54,677 nt of DNA, taken from the NCBI GenBank assembly GCA_023459275.1, contig JAEWVC010000086.1, positions 1 to 54,677 on the forward strand, in the 5' to 3' direction. The translations under genes and the position numbers were made by a program. Below, piece by piece: positions 1 to 7,351 of this stretch (position 1 is its first letter; the number at the start of each line of letters is the position of its first letter). The notes under the pieces are model-generated. The model was not told where the DNA came from. It did no database searches and saw only the letters and a list, made by a program, of their open reading frames with translations. This DNA comes from Bacillota bacterium. GTDB lineage: Bacteria; Bacillota; Clostridia; Christensenellales; Aristaeellaceae.

Positions 1-33
1 CCCCCCCCCCCCCCATTTCTCCCCCGAATGTGC

Positions 34-39
34 TATAAT
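34..39 (+). promoter_or_regulatory. -10 box of the apbE gene
   Basis: A consensus TATAAT lies about 28 bases upstream of the chosen apbE start. The matching -35 position falls in the C-rich tract at the window edge and shows no recognisable hexamer, so only the -10 is supported. A GGAG ribosome site follows just before the start codon. Confidence 0.45.
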
Positions 40-66
40 AGGCCATTCCCCCTCAAGGAGGCAGGC

Positions 67-1146
67 ATGAAAAAGCTTCTGCGGGCGCTGATTACGGCGC
101 TGCTTATCGCGGCGCTTGCGCTGACCCCGGATTTCGGCACGGCAAAGGCCACGCGCTACACCGGCAATTTTTTCGGCACCTTCGACACCGTGGTCACGGT
201 GATCGGCTTCGCCCCGGACCAGAAAACATTCGACAGCGCCTTTCAAGCGGTGGAGGACCGTTTCACCTATCTTCACAGGCTGTTTGACAAGTACAATGCC
301 TACGAGGGCCTTACCAACCTGTATGTGGTGAATAGGGATGCGGCGAAAGCGCCGGTGGCAGTGGCCCCGGAGCTGATGGAGGTGCTGGTTTCCTGCCGGG
401 AACTGCAAAAAAAGTACCCCGGCGCGGTGGATATCGCCATGGGCAGCGTGCTGAATATCTGGCATGATTACCGGGAGGCGGCGGAGGAAGATCCCGCCCA
501 GGCCGCCGTCCCCTCTCTTTCGGAACTGCAGCAGGCCGCGCAGCATACGGACATGGACCATGTAATCCTTAATGAGGAAAATTCCACCGTGTTCTTTGAC
601 GACCCGGCGCTTAACCTGGACGTGGGCGCGGTGGCCAAGGGCTACGCCGCGGAATCCGCGGCGCAGCTTTTGCTTTCCTCGCCCGTAAAATCCTTTATTA
701 TCAACGCCGGGGGGAACGTGCGCACGGGGGATGCGCCGCTGGACGGCCGCACCGCCTGGAGCGTGGGCATCCAGGACCCCTTTTATCCCTCCTATTCCGA
801 CGCCGCGCCGGTGGAAACGCTGTATTTGAAGGATATAAGCGTCGTCACCAGCGGGATCAACGAACGGTACTATGAGGTGGACGGGGTGCGCTACCATCAC
901 CTCGTCGACCCCAAAACGCTCTTCCCAGGCCGCTATATGGCCTCTGTCACCATTGTGGCGCAGGATTCCGGCCTGGCAGACTTCCTGTCCACCACGGTGT
1001 TTTTGATGCCTTATGAGGAGGGCCGCGCTTTGGTGGATTCCCTGCCGGATGCGGAAGCCATGTGGGTGCTTTTGGACGGCACCAAACTGATGACCGATGG
1101 GCTTAAGCCCATCGCCAAGTCCGCGGGCGCCTTGGCGCAGCCATAA
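67..1146 (+). CDS. apbE: FAD:protein FMN transferase (ApbE family)
   Basis: This is a 359-residue exported flavin transferase. The family moves FMN from FAD onto a Thr or Ser of target proteins such as Rnf/Nqr subunits or extracellular flavoproteins, using Mg2+. The protein has a signal-like N terminus (MKKLLRALITALL) without a clear lipobox cysteine. Family motifs are visible: DVGAVAKGYA near residue 185, NAGGNVRTGD near 212 and HHLVDPKTLFPG near 277. The start at 67 is chosen because AAGGAGG sits 6-12 bases upstream; an in-frame ATG at 28 would put the signal peptide inside the protein. The gene stands alone and converges on the MFS gene. No flavinylation target is recognisable nearby. Confidence 0.9.
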   Translation: MKKLLRALITALLIAALALTPDFGTAKATRYTGNFFGTFDTVVTVIGFAPDQKTFDSAFQAVEDRFTYLHRLFDKYNAYEGLTNLYVVNRDAAKAPVAVAPELMEVLVSCRELQKKYPGAVDIAMGSVLNIWHDYREAAEEDPAQAAVPSLSELQQAAQHTDMDHVILNEENSTVFFDDPALNLDVGAVAKGYAAESAAQLLLSSPVKSFIINAGGNVRTGDAPLDGRTAWSVGIQDPFYPSYSDAAPVETLYLKDISVVTSGINERYYEVDGVRYHHLVDPKTLFPGRYMASVTIVAQDSGLADFLSTTVFLMPYEEGRALVDSLPDAEAMWVLLDGTKLMTDGLKPIAKSAGALAQP

Positions 1147-1153
1147 GCAAGCT

Positions 1154-2317
1154 TTACGCTTCCGCTTCCCCGCTTTTCCGGCGGCTGTATGGCAGGAGCA
1201 AAAGCCCCCCCGCAATATTCAGGGCCGCGCCAAAGAGCATGGCCAAGCCGATATCCCGGTCTGTCAGCCATCCAAAGAGCAGGTTTGTCAAAACGGCCGT
1301 CAGGCTCATGACCATGGAGTAGCCGGACAATACCGCGGCGCGGCTCGCATGGGCTACCTGCCGGTTTTTTCTTTCCTCCATCAGGGGATACAGAAGCGAT
1401 CCCGCAATCCGTACAAGCAGGATGCCGGCAACGCTTGCAAGCGGGCGGCTGGTAAAGGCTAAAACAAGGCAGGCGGCCCCGGCCAGCAAAAAAAGCCCGC
1501 GCTCCCTCATCCCTCTGCCAAGGCGCGCGGCCCACAGCGCGGACATGCCCGAACAGGTCAGCGCAAGATATAGATAGCCGAACCACTTGATGGGGATCCC
1601 GCTTTTTTGGTACTGGACCTGGCTTAGGAAAACCGTGACGGTCTGGTTTGTCTCCACAAGAAGCGCACAGGAAACCAGATAGCGCAGAAAACGCCTGTCT
1701 CCCACCACCGTCTTGAAAAGCGCGGCGGGTTTGAGGGCTTGCTTTTCCCTTGCCGCGGCATCAGGCTTGATTTCGGACAGAAGCAGGGAGAGCCCGAAGG
1801 CAACGGCATAGGCATAAAAGGTCATCAGGGCCGTCAAACGGAAATTGGCGCTTAAAAACAGCGAGAAGGCGGCAGCCGCGGCCAGCAGGCCCGCCGTGCC
1901 CATAAAGGAATATACCGCGAAGACCTTTTTCGGCTTCAAATCCCCCACATTGCCATACAGATAGGCGCTGTCGCAGCCGGAGAGGCCCGACAGCACCACG
2001 GAAAGCATCAGCCGCTCCGCGAGGAAGGCGAAGAAGCCGTCCGCCTTCCAGAAAACCAGCTTCGAAGCACAGTACAGAAAATTGCAGATCACGATGGTGC
2101 GCTTGTATCCGATTTTATCCGCCGCGTATCCCCAAGGGATTTCCAGCAGCAGCATCAAAACAAGCGAGATGCTTTCAATCCATGTGATCTCAAATACGGA
2201 AAGCCCGCTGGCCTGCCTGTACAAGGTGGCAATGGAACCGTAGAAAACCATCCCCTGAAAAAAGGCGATGTTATAGAACAGCCTGCGATTTTTCGCAAAC
2301 ACAAAAAAGCCCTCCAT
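1154..2317 (-). CDS. MFS transporter
   Basis: This is a 387-residue integral membrane protein with about twelve hydrophobic segments. Between TM2 and TM3 it has a typical major facilitator loop, WGYAADKIGYKRT (residues about 62-74). It resembles the drug/sugar efflux branch, but the substrate cannot be read from the sequence. The ATG at 2317 is the only usable start: an in-frame TGA lies just upstream, and starting later would remove the first membrane helix. There is no Shine-Dalgarno sequence in front of it. Instead the start codon lies inside one arm of a 15-bp inverted repeat (2314-2328/2365-2379). It lies downstream of the XRE regulator on the same strand, separated by about 140 bases. 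Confidence 0.8.
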   Translation of the reverse strand: MEGFFVFAKNRRLFYNIAFFQGMVFYGSIATLYRQASGLSVFEITWIESISLVLMLLLEIPWGYAADKIGYKRTIVICNFLYCASKLVFWKADGFFAFLAERLMLSVVLSGLSGCDSAYLYGNVGDLKPKKVFAVYSFMGTAGLLAAAAAFSLFLSANFRLTALMTFYAYAVAFGLSLLLSEIKPDAAAREKQALKPAALFKTVVGDRRFLRYLVSCALLVETNQTVTVFLSQVQYQKSGIPIKWFGYLYLALTCSGMSALWAARLGRGMRERGLFLLAGAACLVLAFTSRPLASVAGILLVRIAGSLLYPLMEERKNRQVAHASRAAVLSGYSMVMSLTAVLTNLLFGWLTDRDIGLAMLFGAALNIAGGLLLLPYSRRKSGEAEA

Positions 2318-2379
2318 TTGATTTTTTGCATGTTCAAAGAAAGGCTGTCATCCGCAGCCCCATACAAAAAATCAAATGG
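2314..2379 (-). promoter_or_regulatory. Inverted repeat covering the MFS start codon
   Basis: The arms CCATTTGATTTTTTG (2314-2328) and CAAAAAATCAAATGG (2365-2379) are perfect 15-bp complements. Three of the next four positions also pair. The loop is 36 bases. On the minus strand the downstream arm contains the ATG of the MFS gene, so in RNA the start codon would be base-paired. In DNA the repeat could equally be a regulator-binding site. The arrangement is directly visible; a regulatory role is inferred. Confidence 0.5.
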
Positions 2380-2460
2380 GAGCTTTCAGCAAAGCGGCAT
2401 CCTCCTTGCGTACATCGTAATGCTTACTATATCATGGGAAGCGTTCCTTTGTCAAACCGG

Positions 2461-3240
2461 CTACTCTTTCTTTTTCCACTGCCCCATGACGAAGTCGTCC
2501 AGCATCTTTCTGTCCAGAAAGGGCATCAGCGGCAGCAGCTTGGAAAAGCCGTGCTTCTGCATCAGCCTTGCCGCCGCCTCCGTCAGCTTTTCCTTGCCAA
2601 GAAAGGGAGCCAGGGGGAGGATGTCCGTGATGCCGCCCTCCCTGAGCACTTTGTCCGCCAGGCGGTCCAGGGTTTCGCGGCTCATGAAAGGCGCGGCCAT
2701 GATCACCTTTTTGATGTCCTGCTCCTCCGCCCATACCTCCTTAACGCAATCATCCACTGCTTCCCTGCTCATAAAGGGCACCAGCCCCACCAGCCGTTCA
2801 AAGGACCTGTCGCGCTTTACGGCTTCCCTGGCCATTTGGTCCAGCATGCCCTCGCTCAAAAAAGGCGCGGCCTTCATAAGATCCTCCAGGCTTACTTCCT
2901 CCCGCACGTTTTCCCAGAGCTTTTCCGCCTGCCTGGGCTTAACCAGGGGGGCGACCTCCAAAAATTCTTCCGCGGACAAATCCTCGGCGACGGGTTCCTT
3001 ATGGATTAGCTTCTCCACCACTTGGGCGCCTTTTTCATTGCCCAGCAATTCATCGATGGTAACCCCAAAAATCTCCGCCAGCTCGCCAAGCTTGGCGATG
3101 TCCGGCATGGTCTGCCCGCGCTCCCAGTTGGAAACCGCCTGGAAGCTGATGCCCAGTTTGTCGGCCAGTTCCATCTGGGTCATATTTTGATTCTTGCGCA
3201 GGGTGGAGATGGTTTTGCCTACATTTTGCATATCGAACAT
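2461..3240 (-). CDS. XRE-family regulator with six helical repeats
   Basis: This is a 259-residue protein. Residues 10-65 form a Cro/C1-type helix-turn-helix (MTQMELADKLGISFQAVSNW), like many Firmicute DNA-binding regulators. From about residue 90 to the end there are six units of about 28 residues. Each is built on the pattern hydrophobic-x-x-APF(L/M)(S/G)(R/K)E-x-LD: the PF pairs fall near residues 126, 155, 184, 212 and 240, with a weaker PL version near 98. Such repeats probably form a helical sensor or scaffold domain; the ligand is unknown. It sits 17 bases downstream of the stop of a 56-codon gene with its own ribosome site (AGGAGGG), so the two are probably co-transcribed. The MFS gene downstream is a plausible target or operon partner. 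Confidence 0.75.
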   Translation of the reverse strand: MFDMQNVGKTISTLRKNQNMTQMELADKLGISFQAVSNWERGQTMPDIAKLGELAEIFGVTIDELLGNEKGAQVVEKLIHKEPVAEDLSAEEFLEVAPLVKPRQAEKLWENVREEVSLEDLMKAAPFLSEGMLDQMAREAVKRDRSFERLVGLVPFMSREAVDDCVKEVWAEEQDIKKVIMAAPFMSRETLDRLADKVLREGGITDILPLAPFLGKEKLTEAAARLMQKHGFSKLLPLMPFLDRKMLDDFVMGQWKKKE

Positions 3241-3257
3241 GATCCGGCCCTCCTACT

Positions 3258-3428
3258 TTACTGTAAACCGTTTCTGCGGTACAAAATTTCCGCATGCATC
3301 CTGTCATGCAGCGCGTCCAATTCCTGCCTGTCCCGGTCGGCCGCAGAAAGGCCGGGTATCTCTCTGTCCCCCGAACGAAAAAAATGTCGTTGCGCCCAGT
3401 TCCACAATTTCCAGAAAACTTTGCCCAT
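3258..3428 (-). CDS. Small protein, 56 residues, unknown function
   Basis: An open frame of 56 codons starts at ATG 3428, preceded by GGAAGGAGGG at good spacing, and stops with TAA at 3258. The product begins MGKVFWKLWNWAQ, an aromatic, basic, amphipathic stretch. It continues with a charged helical segment (SAADRDRQELDALHDRMHAE, about residues 29-48). Codon choice is like that of the neighbours. The stop lies 17 bases before the XRE regulator start, so the pair looks like an operon. It may be a membrane-associated or regulator-binding peptide, but I do not recognise a family. Confidence rests on the strong ribosome site, the operon spacing and the protein-like composition. Confidence 0.55.
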   Translation of the reverse strand: MGKVFWKLWNWAQRHFFRSGDREIPGLSAADRDRQELDALHDRMHAEILYRRNGLQ

Positions 3429-3431
3429 GGC

Positions 3432-3461
3432 CTACCCTCCTTCCGGTGCGCAGGAGGACAT
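3432..3461 (-). other. Possible nine-codon leader peptide
   Basis: A GGGAGG ribosome site precedes ATG 3461, which opens a nine-codon frame (MSSCAPEGG) ending in TAG at 3432. The stop is one codon upstream of, and in frame with, the start of the 56-residue gene. The last codons of this mini-frame are also the Shine-Dalgarno sequence of that gene, so its translation could couple to or block the next start. It could also be chance. Confidence 0.25.
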
Positions 3462-3489
3462 CACTTTTCCTCCCGTGTAAAAGGATAGG

Positions 3490-3546
3490 CCGGATGCGGG
3501 TAAAAATCCAGCAAGCGGTGCTTGAGTTGCCGGTTCAACCGGCGCT
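3490..3546 (-). terminator. Possible terminator after znuB
   Basis: Downstream of the permease gene, a palindrome GCCGGTT/AACCGGC lies inside a larger CAAGCG/CGCTTG pair. It is followed on the minus strand by a short T-rich stretch (GGATTTTTA). The geometry is loose, so this is a tentative call. Confidence 0.3.
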
Positions 3547-3554
3547 TGAATCCG

Positions 3555-4415
3555 TTACTGCTTCTTTCTGTCCATGGATCTGCGCGTATAAAGAATCAGC
3601 AGGCTTAATCCGTAGAAAAGCGCCGCGCACAGCACAATGGCCGCGCCGGCGGAGGTGTTCCAATAGAAGGAGAGTATGAGTCCCAGCACGCCGCTGAGCA
3701 TGGCGATAAGCACGCTGAAAAGGGCATGCCCCCTGGCGCTGCGGGCCAGGTTGCGCCCGGCGGCGGCCGGCAAAATCAGCAGTGCGTTGATGAGCAGCAC
3801 CCCCACCCAGCGGATGGAGAGCATCACGGCCACGGCTACCAGGATCACAAAGGCGTATTCCGTAAGGTTTACGCGGATGCCCCGGCTCCTGGCCAGGGAC
3901 GCGTTGACGCTCACCAGCAGGAGCCGGTTGTACAAAAGCACCCAGGCGGCTGTGCCGAAAACAAGCGCCAGCAGGAGCCATATCAAGTCCTGCGGCGAAA
4001 CGGCCAGCACATCGCCGATGAGCAGGGAGGAATACTTGGCAAATCCGCCGCCCCGGGAGAGGATCACAAGGCCCAGGGCGATGCTGGTGCTGGAAAACAC
4101 GCTGATGATGGTATCTACCGAGGTGGTCCCTGTCTGCTTGATGCGGCTGATGAGCAGCGCCCACAGGATTCCGAAAAGGAGCATGGCCACAAGGTCGCTG
4201 TGCAGGTGAATAAGGATGCCAAGGCCGATGCCCGTAAGCGCGCTGTGGCCCAGGGCGTCGGAGAAGAAGGCCATGCGCTGGTTCACCGCCATGGTGCCCA
4301 TCAGCGCCAGCAGGGGTGTCAGAAGCAGGATGGCCAGCAGCGCGTTTTTCATGAACTGGAAGGAGAGGAAGGGAAAGGGGAGCAGCACGTCCATCACATA
4401 GTATATGGCGTTCAT
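3555..4415 (-). CDS. znuB: Metal ABC transporter permease (ZnuB/MntB type)
   Basis: This is a 286-residue protein with about eight hydrophobic helices, matching the ABC-3 permease family that imports Zn2+ or Mn2+. The characteristic early segment MAFFSDALGHSALTGIGLG (about residues 48-66) and a conserved loop (VDTIISVFSSTSIALGL) are present. Its first codon overlaps the stop of the upstream ATPase gene by four bases (ATGA), indicating translational coupling. No cluster A-1 metal-binding lipoprotein gene lies in the window, so the solute-binding protein must be encoded elsewhere. Zn2+ versus Mn2+ cannot be settled from the permease. Confidence 0.85.
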   Translation of the reverse strand: MNAIYYVMDVLLPFPFLSFQFMKNALLAILLLTPLLALMGTMAVNQRMAFFSDALGHSALTGIGLGILIHLHSDLVAMLLFGILWALLISRIKQTGTTSVDTIISVFSSTSIALGLVILSRGGGFAKYSSLLIGDVLAVSPQDLIWLLLALVFGTAAWVLLYNRLLLVSVNASLARSRGIRVNLTEYAFVILVAVAVMLSIRWVGVLLINALLILPAAAGRNLARSARGHALFSVLIAMLSGVLGLILSFYWNTSAGAAIVLCAALFYGLSLLILYTRRSMDRKKQ

Positions 4416-5182
4416 GCGTTCACCTCCGCATCCATCTGCGCCTTGGTGCGCGGCGTCCTGAACACCCTTTCAAACTCCGGAGAGGAAAACACGGCTTTGG
4501 GGCTGCCTGCGCAGAGCACCTGTTTGTCCAGGAGCACCACGTAATCGGCGTACCTTTCCACCAGGGAAAGGTCGTGGCTTACCAGCAGGATGGCCATGTG
4601 ATGCTCCGTCCGGAGGCTCAAAACGGTATTCAAAAACAGGGCCAGGCCGTTTTGGTCCACGCCGGACACCGGCTCGTCAAGCACCAGCAGATCCGGCGGC
4701 GGCGTGATCGCCAGGGCCAGCAGCACCCTTTGGAGTTCTCCGCCGGAGAGCTTGCCCAACGGAGAACTGCGAAGCTCCCGGGCGTTTACCGCCTTCAGGG
4801 ATTCTTCCACCTGTTCCCGCACGCGTTTTGAGATCCCCAGCCATACCGGGCGGCGGCTTAGCGCCGCGGCCAGGAAATCCTCCACGGTGGCGGGCATCTC
4901 CTTGTCGAAATCCAGGTGCTGGGGCACATAACCCGTGCGTAGGTGGGGGATGTCCCTGCCTTGGTCGTCCTCGTGGCGGATGTGCCCTGTAAAAGGGATT
5001 TCCCGCAGAAGCGCCTTCAAAAGCGTGGTTTTCCCGGCCCCGTTCTGGCCGATGAGGGCGGTCAGCTGCCCGCAGTGGATGTGCATGGTCACCTGGCTCA
5101 GGATCGCCTGCTTGTCCCTGGTAACGCCCACGTTCTCCAGCGCGATATGGCAAAGGCCGCAGGTTGGTTTATGCCGTTCCAT
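4412..5182 (-). CDS. znuC: Metal ABC transporter ATP-binding protein
   Basis: This is a 256-residue ABC ATPase. Walker A is GQNGAGKT (residues 45-52), the signature is LSGGE (145-149), Walker B is LLVLDE (165-170) and the switch histidine is at 203. It pairs with the ABC-3 permease encoded immediately downstream with a four-base overlap. The metallophosphoesterase gene ends 11 bases upstream, so the three genes look like one operon read from a promoter near 5.9 kb. No Zur or Fur box was identified. The N terminus carries an extra short Cys/His segment (TCGLCH), which is mildly unusual for ZnuC. Confidence 0.85.
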   Translation of the reverse strand: MERHKPTCGLCHIALENVGVTRDKQAILSQVTMHIHCGQLTALIGQNGAGKTTLLKALLREIPFTGHIRHEDDQGRDIPHLRTGYVPQHLDFDKEMPATVEDFLAAALSRRPVWLGISKRVREQVEESLKAVNARELRSSPLGKLSGGELQRVLLALAITPPPDLLVLDEPVSGVDQNGLALFLNTVLSLRTEHHMAILLVSHDLSLVERYADYVVLLDKQVLCAGSPKAVFSSPEFERVFRTPRTKAQMDAEVNA

Positions 5183-5193
5183 GGTTTCCCCCT

Positions 5194-5892
5194 CTATCTG
5201 GAATAGACGCCGGTGCGGATCTCGTTGATGTAGGAGTCCCGGTGGGGCAGGTTCTCGTCGTTCAGCGCGTCCCTCACGGCCTGCTCCACATCATAGGGCA
5301 CGGACACCAGGGTGATGTCAAAAGGAGAGGGCACACTGCCCGGCTCGCCCGATAAAATGGCGTAGCAGGCGCGGTTTACGCCCAGGCCGTTGCCCACGCT
5401 GCCGGTATTGAAAAGAAAGCCTTTGTTCATTGTGCGCATGAAGGCCCGGTGGCAGTCGGCATACCCCACCGTCTGGAATACTTCCCCGTCCTTTTCGAAC
5501 AGTGCCTCCAGCTTTTCCCGTTCCGACTGTACAAAAAGCAGCTCCTCCATGGTGGGCCGGCCGTGAAACAGGCGGATGTGCAGCCCGCTCATGTCAAAAT
5601 GATGCTCCATGGGCAGGTTTTGCAGCCTTTCCATCCGCTGCGGCCCCAACTGGTTCCAGTAATAATCATCCGCGGCAAAATGCCGCATGGAGATGCCGGT
5701 GTCCCAGTTCCCGGCGATGATTTTTTGGCAGCGGGAAAAGGCCCAGTCCATGGTGGCGGCGGAAGAAGGCCCTTTGCCCACCATGTCCCCCAGGCAATAG
5801 ACGGTTTCGATCCCCCTGGATGTAAGATCCCTGTCCACCGCCAGGGTGGCGGGCAGGTTGCCGTGCAGATCCGCGACAAGGGCTAGGCGCAT
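5194..5892 (-). CDS. Calcineurin-like metallophosphoesterase
   Basis: This is a 232-residue protein with the metallophosphoesterase metal motifs D-L-H-G-N (Asp8, His10) and GDMVGKGP (Gly35-Asp36). GNWD follows near residue 60. A late NTGSVGN block is the usual C-terminal motif of the YfcE/MJ0936-like phosphodiesterases; the preceding GH dipeptide is replaced here by ADCH. The ATG at 5892 is preferred because GGGAGG lies just upstream; an extension to TTG 5904 would run through that ribosome site. It is the first gene of an operon with znuC and znuB, which may link it to metal supply, but the substrate is unknown. Confidence 0.8.
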   Translation of the reverse strand: MRLALVADLHGNLPATLAVDRDLTSRGIETVYCLGDMVGKGPSSAATMDWAFSRCQKIIAGNWDTGISMRHFAADDYYWNQLGPQRMERLQNLPMEHHFDMSGLHIRLFHGRPTMEELLFVQSEREKLEALFEKDGEVFQTVGYADCHRAFMRTMNKGFLFNTGSVGNGLGVNRACYAILSGEPGSVPSPFDITLVSVPYDVEQAVRDALNDENLPHRDSYINEIRTGVYSR

Positions 5893-6016
5893 GTTCCCTC
5901 CCAAGATTGCTTTTGATACAGTATACCATGTTTTTGCCCGCGGGCATATGCACCCTGCGGCTTAAGTATGAACTTTGTTCCCGCAGTGTAAGCCCTGGAT
6001 ATGCGGCGGCGGCCGA

Positions 6017-6045
6017 TTGTGCATTTTCCCCTGACATGGTATACT
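6017..6045 (+). promoter_or_regulatory. Sigma-70 promoter of the HAD gene
   Basis: TTGTGC (6017-6022), a 17-base spacer and TATACT (6040-6045) form a good vegetative promoter. It lies 31 bases upstream of the start of the HAD phosphatase gene. The divergent metallophosphoesterase operon begins about 185 bases away. Confidence 0.7.
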
Positions 6046-6075
6046 TCTAGGCAACGTACAAAAGGGAGGCATTCC

Positions 6076-6741
6076 ATGATCCGCAAGGGGTATGCGCTGT
6101 TTGACCTGGACGGCACCGTTACCAAGGGCGATTCCATTCTGCCCATGATCCGCTACGCCGTCAAAACGGGGTTTGCCTCCCCTGCCTGCCTGCCGGGCAT
6201 CACCTTGTCCTTTGCGGCCTACGCGCTGAAACTGCAGGACGACACCAGGGCCAAGGAGGCCGCGCTGTCCTTTTTAGCGGGAAAAACAGCCGCCCAGGTG
6301 GCGGCTTTCGCCGATGCCTTTTGCCGGGAGATGCTTATCAAGCGCATCTTTCCGGAGGCCAGAAGGGAAATGGAAGCCCGCCGGGCGGAGGGCCTTGGGA
6401 TCCTGGCGGTGACAGCCTCCCCTGATTTCTATCTGACGCCGCTGATGAAAGAGCTTCCCTTAGACGCCATCATCGGCACCAGGGCGGACGTATCTCCAGA
6501 AGGTATCTATACGGGCCGCATCTCCGGGCGCAACTGCAGATTTTTGGAAAAGCCCCTGCGCATCGCCGAATACCTGGCGGCGGCGGGGGTGGAACTGGAC
6601 ACGGACAGCTCCTATGCCTACGGAAATTCCGGCCATGACTGGCCCATGATGACGCTGGCCGGCCATCCCGTGGCGGTGAACGCCAAAAGGAGCCTGCTCC
6701 GGCGCTGCGGTTCCTCCAAGCGCGTCATCTGGAAGCTGTAA
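6076..6741 (+). CDS. HAD-IB family phosphatase (SerB-like)
   Basis: This is a 221-residue haloacid dehalogenase-fold hydrolase. Motif I is FDLDGTV with the nucleophile Asp10 and acid Asp12. Motif II is the Ser/Thr in AVTASPDFY, and motif III is GNSGHDWPMM near the C terminus. The helical cap between motifs I and II places it in subclass IB, with phosphoserine phosphatase and the TIGR01490-type phosphatases. The latter often act on small phosphates or lysophospholipids. The start at 6076 follows GGGAGG by six bases. It is a single-gene unit with its own promoter. Confidence 0.8.
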   Translation: MIRKGYALFDLDGTVTKGDSILPMIRYAVKTGFASPACLPGITLSFAAYALKLQDDTRAKEAALSFLAGKTAAQVAAFADAFCREMLIKRIFPEARREMEARRAEGLGILAVTASPDFYLTPLMKELPLDAIIGTRADVSPEGIYTGRISGRNCRFLEKPLRIAEYLAAAGVELDTDSSYAYGNSGHDWPMMTLAGHPVAVNAKRSLLRRCGSSKRVIWKL

Positions 6742-6826
6742 ACCGCCGATTCACATCAAGCCACAGGCCTGCGCGGACCTGCCCGCAATTGTGAAATCAT
6801 TAACTTGTAGGCCGGTTGCGAAAATA

Positions 6827-6856
6827 TTGACAAACCAAAGACAAAGCGGCTATACT
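6827..6856 (+). promoter_or_regulatory. Sigma-70 promoter of the DUF1874-like gene
   Basis: A perfect TTGACA (6827-6832), an 18-base spacer and TATACT (6851-6856) form a strong promoter. The predicted transcript begins near 6863 and has an untranslated leader of about 90 bases before the start at 6955. Confidence 0.7.
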
Positions 6857-6884
6857 GAACACAGAGACACGGAGAAACATATTC

Positions 6885-6951
6885 CTCCCGGGAAGGGCGG
6901 ACGGGCGCCCCGTTTTATTTTCATACCTTCCGGGAGAGGGAAAGGACGGCT
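6885..6951 (+). promoter_or_regulatory. Structured 5' leader with two alternative hairpins
   Basis: CTCCCGGGAAGG (6885-6896) can pair, with one bulge, with CCTTCCGGGAG (6927-6937), which abuts the Shine-Dalgarno AGGGAAAGGA. Nested inside is a short hairpin ACGGG-CGC-CCCGT followed by TTTATTTT, resembling a weak terminator. The arrangement is reminiscent of an attenuator or a ribosome-site sequestering leader. No known riboswitch core was recognised. Confidence 0.35.
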
Positions 6952-6954
6952 TTT

Positions 6955-7338
6955 ATGACGACCGCGCAATCCAGGCCGCTTCTGCTGCTGGACAATTCCA
7001 GCATGACCAACGTGCTGGGGGAGGGGGAGTTCTCCTGCCGCAACATGACCTTTGACGAAACCCGGGCGATACTGGAAATGTTCCATGATGACGAGGTGCG
7101 CAAGGGCTTTATCAACACCCATATTGAGCACATCATCTTCGGCTATCTGGGGATTGCGCAAAGGAACTGCCCTTTTGAGGAGGTCCACCATATGGAGGTG
7201 GGCCAGGAAGCGCTGGTGTTCAAACTGTACGTGACCCCCTCGGAAACGCAGCCCATCATCCATATGGAGGGCGGCGCGGAGGCCAAGAAGATACAAAACA
7301 TCTATGTGTACTGCCAGTATCTGACCAGGGTAAAATAA
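6955..7338 (+). CDS. DUF1874-like small protein (STIV B116/AcrIII-1 fold)
   Basis: This is a 127-residue soluble protein. Its N-terminal pattern LLLDNSSMTNVLGEGEF, a following EARxxL-like helix, and the late block PFEEVHHMEVGQEALVFKL fit the DUF1874 (STIV B116-like) family. The viral AcrIII-1 members of that family are ring nucleases that cleave cyclic tetra-adenylate. Between those blocks the family usually has a GH-x-x-T motif carrying the catalytic His. Here the region reads GFINTHIEHIIFGYLGI: it has histidines, but the Gly-His pair and spacing are altered, so catalysis is uncertain. No type III CRISPR gene is nearby. It is monocistronic, with a strong promoter, a structured leader and a terminator. 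Assignment is from pattern recognition only. Confidence 0.55.
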   Translation: MTTAQSRPLLLLDNSSMTNVLGEGEFSCRNMTFDETRAILEMFHDDEVRKGFINTHIEHIIFGYLGIAQRNCPFEEVHHMEVGQEALVFKLYVTPSETQPIIHMEGGAEAKKIQNIYVYCQYLTRVK

Positions 7339-7351
7339 ACAGGATGGCATG

